From Claveliimonas ammoniilytica (GTDB lineage: Bacteria > Bacillota > Clostridia > Lachnospirales > Lachnospiraceae): a stretch of 57,944 bases of DNA. The stretch lies in NCBI RefSeq assembly GCF_025567415.1, contig NZ_JAOQJV010000015.1:1-57944 (forward strand), given 5' to 3'. A program made the translations under genes and the position numbers. Positions 24,437 through 29,347 of this stretch are shown here, in pieces; the first letter of the stretch is position 1; each line of letters starts with the position of its first letter. The notes beneath the pieces were generated by a model. That model saw only the letters and a list, made by a program, of their open reading frames with translations, was not told where the DNA came from and did not search any database.

Positions 24437-24483
24437 ATAGCTGAAGCCAGTAAAAGAAAGTGAACAGAAGGGAGTGAGGAGAT

Positions 24484-24870
24484 ATGTTAAAACCGAAACA
24501 GATGCGATGCTTGGAATTTATGATCCGGGGAAATATGACGGATAAAGAAATTGCAAAAGCAATTAACGTTTCGCAGAAAACTATCTGCGAATGGAAAAAG
24601 AAAAATACAGAGTTCCAAGATGAATACAATGCGCTGATGCGGAACAGCCTGCAATATGCAGCACCGAAAGCATTTAGAAAGCAGTTATCATTGCTTGAAT
24701 CTAAAAATGACATGGTAGCCCATTTGGCTGCCAGAGACATTATGGATCGGGCAGGATTCAGCCCAGTGGACAAAATAGATCTAAAGGCTGATGTAGATAC
24801 AGAACTGCATATAACGATTGATTACGGGGATGACGATGAAGGCAGTGGCGAGAAGCAAAAAGGGATGTAG
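24484..24870 (+). CDS. Small-terminase-like protein (TerS, phBC6A51-type HTH)
   Basis: 128 residues, ATG 24484 after GGGAGTGAGGAG. The N-terminal helix-turn-helix, LEFMIRGNMTDKEIAKAINVSQKTICEWKK, precedes a helical oligomerisation region (KAFRKQLSLLESKNDMVAHLAARDIMDRAGFSPVDKID), the layout of DNA-recognition small terminase subunits. No large terminase is encoded in the element. In PICI-type satellites such a TerS redirects a helper phage's packaging motor to satellite DNA. Alternatively, it is a transcription regulator with the same HTH. Confidence 0.7.
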   Translation: MLKPKQMRCLEFMIRGNMTDKEIAKAINVSQKTICEWKKKNTEFQDEYNALMRNSLQYAAPKAFRKQLSLLESKNDMVAHLAARDIMDRAGFSPVDKIDLKADVDTELHITIDYGDDDEGSGEKQKGM

Positions 24871-24988
24871 GCGTTGAGCAAGCGCAGAATATGCCTAAAA
24901 TCATTCAGGAGCCCCAAATAGGCACATTATGCGTATATGCGAGGAAATCCCAGTTAAACGGATAGAGTGCGCTAACTGGGGCGAATAA

Positions 24989-25138
24989 ATGGTTTTAGAG
25001 TATATAGAAAAAGCATACAGCTTTTTAGTGAACCTTGAAAAGAAGATGGCGGACTGCTGCCATCGTGAAAATCTGATTGCTTACAAGATAGCATTATGTT
25101 ATATTGTGGTTGGAGCAATCGTGTTGCAGGGTGGCTGA
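24989..25138 (+). CDS. Doubtful small ORF with a membrane segment (49 aa)
   Basis: Open frame from ATG 24989 to TGA 25138. Its tail IALCYIVVGAIVLQGG is hydrophobic. The ribosome binding site is weak (GGGGCG), the frame runs through hairpin copy 2 (25045-25064), and the promoter of the downstream toxin lies inside it. Probably not expressed as protein. Confidence 0.25.
   Translation: MVLEYIEKAYSFLVNLEKKMADCCHRENLIAYKIALCYIVVGAIVLQGG
25045..25064. repeat. GGCNGACTGCTGCC element, copy 2 (hairpin)
   Basis: GATGGC and GCCATC close a stem around the conserved GGCGGACTGCTGCC (25048-25061). It lies about 40 bp upstream of the toxin promoter start. Confidence 0.5.
25077..25105 (+). promoter_or_regulatory. 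Toxin promoter
   Basis: TTGCTT (25077-25082), 17 bp, TATATT (25100-25105). Transcription would start near 25112, giving a ~60-nt leader. In the leader CCTCCATT (25139-25146) pairs with AATGGGGG (25155-25162), burying the ribosome binding site. Confidence 0.7.
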
Positions 25139-25170
25139 CCTCCATTTTACATAGAATGGGGGTGGTGCTG

Positions 25171-25263
25171 ATGAACAATAATCATTTTGATTTCAAAGAC
25201 CTTATGGCGTTTGGTATGTTCATTCTCGCATTGCTGACATTCGTATTTACGTTTATCAGATAA
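25171..25263 (+). CDS. Type I toxin, putative holin-like toxin family (30 aa)
   Basis: A 30-residue peptide with one transmembrane helix (DLMAFGMFILALLTFVFTF) and a basic end. It matches the pattern of the short holin-like/TxpA-type membrane toxins common in Firmicute prophages. Such peptides insert into the membrane and depolarise it. The GGGGG ribosome binding site is sequestered by an upstream 8-bp stem, as is usual for these toxins, and an antisense RNA gene overlaps the 3' end of the transcript. Its likely role is stabilising the element in the chromosome. Confidence 0.8.
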   Translation: MNNNHFDFKDLMAFGMFILALLTFVFTFIR

Positions 25264-25267
25264 TGTT

Positions 25268-25380
25268 TTAAGGCATAGAAAAACCACCCCGGAACTTTGG
25301 CGAGCAAAGGAGTGGCGATTCTATGAATTTCTAATTTACCTTTGAGGTCAACCCCTTGTGGGCGGTTGCTCTCTTTTTGT
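25268..25380 (-). ncRNA. Antisense RNA antitoxin
   Basis: Minus-strand promoter: TTGCAT (+ coordinates 25410-25415), 17 bp, TGC-TATATT (25387-25392). Transcription starts near 25380 and reads about 110 nt to a terminator. The terminator stem is CCACTCC/GGGGTGG with an inner TTTG/CAAA pairing, followed by TTTTT (25278-25282 on +). The RNA is complementary to the 3' untranslated region of the toxin mRNA, whose own terminator (CAACC/GGTTG then CTCTTTTT, ~25348-25378) lies in the overlap. This is the arrangement of txpA/RatA-like pairs. Confidence 0.75.
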
Positions 25381-25503
25381 GTCTTAAATATAGCATATCT
25401 GGCAGCAGGATGCAAGAGGGGGACGGAATGTGACGCCCTTATGGATAAAACTGTCCAAAACTACCGAAATGGTACTTGAGCAGAACCAATGCGCCGGATC
25501 TGT

Positions 25504-25555
25504 ATTATTCTTCAGGTTTCTTCCAAATTTGGAAAAAAGTGCGATTATTCTTCAG
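25504..25555. repeat. Repeats and palindrome at the end of the RHH gene
   Basis: ATTATTCTTCAG occurs at 25504-25515 and 25544-25555 (the second covers the RHH stop codon), flanking a perfect palindrome TTCCAAATTTGGAA (25521-25534). It may be a transcription end or a small duplication. Confidence 0.35.
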
Positions 25556-25748
25556 AATCACGCTCCATAGTTTCTGTTACAGATCTAATGATAAAGGCGT
25601 TTACGCTTTCGTTATGCTTGGATGCATGAGCCTTGATAATCTCTTTCTGACCTTTTGGAAAAGTAACATTAATTCGATCATAGTTGTTCTTTACATATTT
25701 GTTAACAGCTTTCTGCTGGGCTTTGCTAATCTTTGGTTCGTCAGCCAT
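25545..25748 (-). CDS. Ribbon-helix-helix (Arc/CopG-type) DNA-binding protein
   Basis: 67 residues. The ribbon INVTFPKGQKEIIKAHASKHNESVNAFIIRSVTETMERD is the classic RHH layout: a beta strand, helix A, NESVN turn, helix B. On the minus strand AAAGAAGGTGC precedes the ATG. It is the only other leftward gene in the element besides the repressor. Three iterons upstream of it are likely binding sites. It may control its own promoter and the divergent gene at 26060, or act as plasmid-like copy control. Confidence 0.82.
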   Translation of the reverse strand: MADEPKISKAQQKAVNKYVKNNYDRINVTFPKGQKEIIKAHASKHNESVNAFIIRSVTETMERDSEE

Positions 25749-25778
25749 AATGCACCTTCTTTCTGAAATAAATATGGG

Positions 25779-25899
25779 TATATTTACTCCACCCTACGCT
25801 AATTATAGTATAAAAAACTATTGGTGTAAATATAAAATATTCACAAATATATTGGTGTAAATATAGTGAATGTGTCAATGGACTATTGGTGTAAATATA
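25779..25899. repeat. Iteron-like repeats upstream of the RHH gene
   Basis: TATTGGTGTAAATATA occurs exactly three times in direct orientation (25819-25834, 25850-25865, 25884-25899), spaced 31 and 34 bp, about three helical turns. A degenerate inverted copy, TATATTTACTCCAC, starts at 25779. An AT-rich run follows (25895-25910). This may be an RHH operator array or the replication origin. The rest of the 311-bp gap (25900-26059) shows only a small hairpin and no gene I can support. Confidence 0.75.
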
Positions 25900-26059
25900 T
25901 ATATAATGTAATCACAAGGTAAGAAAAGCAAACGAACATCCCGAAAAGATGTGAAATCAAAGACCATATACCTGTGAGCAGCCCAGGAGCCTAGCAATAG
26001 TCAGGAAGATGACTTGATCGGAAACTTTCTAAGACTTGAAAGAAAGGGGCATAGCAGTT

Positions 26060-26383
26060 ATGAAGTACAATCTTAAGAGAATTATGCAGAATGCATGGAA
26101 GAACTACAGAAAACAGGCTATCAGCTTCGCAGAGGCATTGCACCGGGCGTGGTTATCAGCCAAAGCCGAAGCAGTCAATGCAGAGCGTATTGAACTGAGA
26201 AAGATGGCAGCAGGCGTGACAGAGGAGACAAATACATGGAGCGGATGGAAGAAGCTGGGATATGAAGTGATACACGGTTCTAAGGCGTTGTTTGGGTGTT
26301 CCTTGATCTGGGGATCTAAAGGAGACGGGGCAATTTATAACGCCCGGTTCTTTGGTAGATCACAGGTACAAGAAGCAGTATAA
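26060..26383 (+). CDS. Hypothetical phage-type protein (107 aa)
   Basis: ATG 26060 follows AAAGGGGC. The N-terminus MKYNLKRIMQNAWKNYRK, then ISFAEALHRAWLSAKAE, is a basic helical region seen in small proteins of clostridial prophages and conjugative elements. The C-terminal half is Gly/Trp-rich. The role is unknown. It is divergent from the RHH gene across the iterons. Confidence 0.65.
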   Translation: MKYNLKRIMQNAWKNYRKQAISFAEALHRAWLSAKAEAVNAERIELRKMAAGVTEETNTWSGWKKLGYEVIHGSKALFGCSLIWGSKGDGAIYNARFFGRSQVQEAV

Positions 26384-26390
26384 AGAAAAA

Positions 26391-26475
26391 GCCCTTATCA
26401 GTGCTACCAACACCGATAGGGGCAGTATATGACTGGATTCCAGCCACGAACCAAAAAGATCATAACATGGAATCC
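26391..26475. other. Two hairpins in the intergenic gap
   Basis: GCCCTTATC (26391-26399) pairs with GATAGGGGC (26415-26423). On the minus strand this is followed by TTTTTCTTT, so it could terminate leftward transcripts. A second stem is GGATTCCA (26435-26442) with TGGAATCC (26468-26475). Confidence 0.5.
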
Positions 26476-26495
26476 GGGGAAAGGACAAGAGAGAC

Positions 26496-26594
26496 ATGGA
26501 CTACAAAGAAAGTATTTGCAAGTTATTAGATGAAGCAGATAACAGAGCATTGAAAATAATCTATACATTTGCAAAAGCAGTTTTGAACAAATAG
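26496..26594 (+). CDS. Very small phage-type protein (32 aa)
   Basis: ATG 26496 to TAG 26594. The product MDYKESICKLLDEADNRALK, ending in a YTFAKAVL helix, fits the short, conserved helical proteins often found before integrases in Firmicute phages. The ribosome binding site is moderate (AAAGGA). Coding is plausible, function unknown. Confidence 0.5.
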   Translation: MDYKESICKLLDEADNRALKIIYTFAKAVLNK

Positions 26595-26611
26595 AAAAGG
26601 AGAGGAAAGCA

Positions 26612-26851
26612 ATGAAATTTAATCAGGTGTTTTTGAAAATGTCATATAACGGAGCAATTAAAGTATACAGGATTATCAAGACAGAGGAGATTTCCGATGG
26701 GAGCATTGCTAACACTATGAAGCACATTGGAACATTCAGCAGATATGATAAAGTGCCGGAGAATATATGGAATGCGCGCATTTGCGAGATTAAAGCAGAA
26801 GCAGCAGATATGGTTGCGGTAGTAATAGAGGGGGCGGTTGCTGTCATCTAA
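26612..26851 (+). CDS. Small hypothetical protein (79 aa)
   Basis: ATG 26612 follows AAAAGGAGAGGAAAG, a very strong ribosome binding site. The product alternates strands (VFLKMSYNGAIKVYRIIKTEE) and ends hydrophobic (ADMVAVVIEGAVAVI). I do not recognise it. Confidence 0.6.
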   Translation: MKFNQVFLKMSYNGAIKVYRIIKTEEISDGSIANTMKHIGTFSRYDKVPENIWNARICEIKAEAADMVAVVIEGAVAVI

Positions 26852-26868
26852 AAACATATACAACAAAA

Positions 26869-26958
26869 GCCCCACGGTGCGGCAACACCATAGGGCAAAA
26901 CAGAAATAACCCAATACACACGATATCGGGCTAACATGATTATAACTGTCATGTTGGC
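26869..26958 (+). promoter_or_regulatory. Structured leader of the integrase gene
   Basis: Hairpin GCCC (26869-26872 region) with inner GGTG/CACC and GGGC (26893-26896) is followed by a second stem, GCTAACATGA (26930-26939) with TCATGTTGGC (26949-26958). They lie 40-130 nt before the integrase ATG and may limit its expression. Confidence 0.45.
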
Positions 26959-26998
26959 TCATTGCAATACATGAACTTATGTTCAGAAAGGAGTCAAT

Positions 26999-28129
26999 AT
27001 GGCAGTTGATAACAGGGGCAGAAAGCTACCAACAGGGATCAGGCAGAGAGGAAAAGGCTTTGAAGGTCGCTTTATGTATAAAGGTACACCGCATTCGGTG
27101 CAGGGCGCAACGGTAACAGAGACACAGAAAGCAATGACAGATCTAAAATATGAGTTGGAGCATGGAATCTATGTGAAGCGTCAGAATATGCTACTGACTG
27201 AATGGATGGAGGAATGGTTAGAGGGCTATCTGAAAGATCATAAGAAGCTGGGAACATATCAGACATACCGGAGTCTGTATGATTCGGCTATAAAGCCGGA
27301 GATCGCACTGCTGAAGATACAGGATGTTACGGTTGATACAGTAGAACAGATCTATAAGCGGATTAAGAAAAAGCGCAAATATTCTGCATCGAGTATGGAG
27401 CTGATAGCCGTGATCATGAAGGGGAGTCTTAGGAGAGCCAAGAAAGTGCAGTTGATCGCAAACAATCCGGCAGAACTGGCAGAACTTCCGAGAGTTCCGA
27501 AGTCTGAAGCAGAAGAGTCCAAAGCAATAGCAATGACCAAAGCCCAGCAGGATCTATTTATGGAGTGCGCAAAAGACAGCTATTTATATAATCTGTTCTA
27601 TGTGTTATTGCGTACCGGATTGAGAATAGGCGAAGCCCAGGCATTAAAGTATACGGATATTGACCGGAAGAACAAAAAACTGTATGTCCGTAGGACATTA
27701 AAGCGGATTAAGGGAGAGTTTGTGGAAGATACACCGAAGTCAAAGACATCGATCCGAGAAATACCATTAACAGATAGTGTTATCAAGATACTGGATACGC
27801 AGCGGCGTTTCTGGGGCTTTAAGGTGGAGCGGATAGATCGCTATCTATTTTGTGATATGGATGGTAAGCCATTGTGGAAGGGAACGATCAGTGCAGAGAT
27901 CAAACGGATTGCAGAGCAAGCCAGGAAGAAAGATAGTGAGTTCCCGGAGATAACGCCGCATTCATTCCGGCATACATTCGCAACCAGAGCTATAGAGGCG
28001 GGAATGCCACCGCAGGTATTAAAAACCATTCTGGGACATAGCAGCTATGCTATGACGATGGATCTATATGCTCATGTACTTCCGGACGTGAAGAAGGGGG
28101 AAATGGAGAAAATAGAACAGGCATTTTAA
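26999..28129 (+). CDS. int: Tyrosine-type site-specific integrase
   Basis: 376 residues with AAAGGAG before ATG 26999. The N-terminal arm-binding region (RQRGKGFEGRFMYKG) and a SAM-like core-binding domain (residues ~70-165) precede the catalytic domain. The active-site set is complete: Arg209 (TGLRIGEAQAL), the beta-hairpin Lys near TPKSKTS, His321 and Arg324 (HSFRHTFATR), His347 (LGHSS), and nucleophile Tyr357 (MDLYAHV). It should catalyse integration and excision at the 25-bp att repeat, 184 bp from its stop codon. Confidence 0.95.
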   Translation: MAVDNRGRKLPTGIRQRGKGFEGRFMYKGTPHSVQGATVTETQKAMTDLKYELEHGIYVKRQNMLLTEWMEEWLEGYLKDHKKLGTYQTYRSLYDSAIKPEIALLKIQDVTVDTVEQIYKRIKKKRKYSASSMELIAVIMKGSLRRAKKVQLIANNPAELAELPRVPKSEAEESKAIAMTKAQQDLFMECAKDSYLYNLFYVLLRTGLRIGEAQALKYTDIDRKNKKLYVRRTLKRIKGEFVEDTPKSKTSIREIPLTDSVIKILDTQRRFWGFKVERIDRYLFCDMDGKPLWKGTISAEIKRIAEQARKKDSEFPEITPHSFRHTFATRAIEAGMPPQVLKTILGHSSYAMTMDLYAHVLPDVKKGEMEKIEQAF

Positions 28130-28141
28130 AATGCTATATGT

Positions 28142-28169
28142 GAGGGTGGCTGACTGCTGCCCTCTTTTT
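28142..28169 (+). terminator. Integrase terminator containing GGCNGACTGCTGCC copy 3
   Basis: GAGGG (28142-28146) pairs with CCCTC (28160-28164), followed by TTTTT. The loop carries GGCTGACTGCTGCC (28148-28161). Confidence 0.7.
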
Positions 28170-28170
28170 C

Positions 28171-28210
28171 TGTCCAAAATCTGTCCAAATTTGTCCAAAA
28201 AATGTCCAAA
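28171..28210. repeat. Right integrase arm-type sites (4 x TGTCCAAA)
   Basis: TGTCCAAA at 28171-28178, 28182-28189, 28192-28199 and 28203-28210, with periods of 11, 10 and 11 bp, so all lie on one face of the helix. They lie 100-140 bp inside the right end. Confidence 0.7.
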
Positions 28211-28312
28211 ATTGCAAGGGCAAAGACGGAACAGGATAAACTATAAATGTCTGGAAACCCGCATAAATCAAGACTCAGAGGAAATAGATAGATAAAGATA
28301 AAAAAATAAATG

Positions 28313-28337
28313 TTTAAGAAACTTTAAGATTTAATTT
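28313..28337. repeat. attR (25-bp direct repeat)
   Basis: Identical to 18461-18485, including the TTTAAG-AAAC-TTTAAG core (half-sites 28313-28318 and 28323-28328). A TAAAAT -10 candidate for the downstream glycosyltransferase is at 28362-28367, about 33 bp after the second half-site. Confidence 0.9.
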
Positions 28338-28390
28338 GGCAAATACTTAAGATATGTGAGATAAAATATCTGCCAGAGGTGAATGAGATT

Positions 28391-29347
28391 ATGGATAAGA
28401 TATCAATTATCGTTCCATGCTGGAACGAGGAAGCGGCATTGCCGATATATTATAAAGAGATGAGCCGGATCATGGGTCAGATGGATGCAGAATTTGAACT
28501 GATTTTCGTAGATGATGGCTCTGCAGATAAAACACTGGAGGAAATGAAGAAGCTTCACGAGATAGATGCCCGGTGCAGATACCTGTCATTTTCCAGAAAT
28601 TTCGGAAAAGAGGCAGCGATCTATGCGGGACTTACACATGCGGAAGGAGATTATATTGCAGTGATGGATGTGGATCTTCAGGATCCGCCGTCACTTTTGC
28701 CGGAGATGTACCGGATATTAAAGGAAGAAGATTACGACAGCGTGGCAACGAGACGTTCTACCAGAGCAGGAGAGCCGGTGATACGTTCGTTCCTGGCCAG
28801 GCAGTTTTACCATTTTATCAACAAAATATCTAAGACGGAGATCGTAGATGGCGCAAGAGATTACCGCCTGATGAACCGTAAGATGGCAGATGCAGTATTA
28901 CAGATGAGTGAGTACAACCGTTTTTCTAAAGGAATCTTTGGATGGGTAGGATTTAAGACCAAATGGCTGGACTTTGAAAATGTAGAGCGTTCTGCAGGTG
29001 AGACGAAGTGGTCAGTGTGGAAACTGTTCCGTTATTCATTAGAAGGAATCACCGGATTTTCAGTAGTACCATTAGCCCTTGCATCGGTACTGGGAATCCT
29101 GTTCTGTGGACTGTCGGCACTGGTGATCCTGGTAATTATTATCCGGACACTTGTATGGGGAGATCCGGTATCCGGATGGCCTTCCATGGCGTGTATCGTG
29201 TTCATGGTCAGCGGTGTACAGCTATTGTGCCTTGGAATTCTTGGACAGTATCTGTCTAAGACTTATCTTGAGACGAAGCATCGTCCAATCTATCTGCTTC
29301 GGGAATCCAGTGAGGAAGGAGAGACGCATGCAGATCATAAAAGGTAA
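28391..29347 (+). CDS. GT2 polyprenyl-phosphate glycosyltransferase (CsbB/GtrB-like)
   Basis: 318 residues from ATG 28391 (GAGGTGAATG upstream; GTG 28379 is an alternative). The GT-A domain shows SIIVPCWNEEAALP, FVDDGSADKTLEEM, and the metal-binding DVDLQDPP. LMNRKMADAVLQM precedes two C-terminal membrane helices (VVPLALASVLGILFCG; IVFMVSGVQLLCLGILGQYL). Such enzymes load a sugar on undecaprenyl phosphate on the inner membrane face. The last 20 bp overlap a YfhO-type gene, which would transfer the sugar outside. It is probably controlled by the adjacent two-component system through the TTTAAG repeat. Confidence 0.88.
   Translation: MDKISIIVPCWNEEAALPIYYKEMSRIMGQMDAEFELIFVDDGSADKTLEEMKKLHEIDARCRYLSFSRNFGKEAAIYAGLTHAEGDYIAVMDVDLQDPPSLLPEMYRILKEEDYDSVATRRSTRAGEPVIRSFLARQFYHFINKISKTEIVDGARDYRLMNRKMADAVLQMSEYNRFSKGIFGWVGFKTKWLDFENVERSAGETKWSVWKLFRYSLEGITGFSVVPLALASVLGILFCGLSALVILVIIIRTLVWGDPVSGWPSMACIVFMVSGVQLLCLGILGQYLSKTYLETKHRPIYLLRESSEEGETHADHKR

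Larger units (their letters stand above)
18461..28337. mobile_element. Integrated phage-satellite-like element (~9.9 kb)
   Basis: The boundaries are a perfect 25-bp direct repeat (18461-18485 and 28313-28337). Inside are a tyrosine integrase next to the right end, phased TGTCCAAA arm sites near both ends, and an antirepressor. A divergent XRE repressor/excisionase switch, a replisome organizer, a DnaB-like helicase, a small-terminase-like protein, a type I toxin system and many short overlapping genes complete it. No capsid, portal, protease, tail, holin/endolysin or large terminase gene is present. This content fits phage-inducible chromosomal islands, though a deletion remnant of a prophage cannot be excluded. 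All replication genes are intact. Confidence 0.85.

Noticed and set aside
24989..25138. 49-aa membrane protein as a second toxin
   Set aside because: Weak ribosome binding site, and the frame spans a hairpin and the real toxin's promoter; kept only as a low-confidence entry.
25779..25899. CRISPR array
   Set aside because: Three 16-bp repeats with 15- and 18-bp gaps are too short and too few, the gaps are AT-rich and share text, and no cas genes are present.
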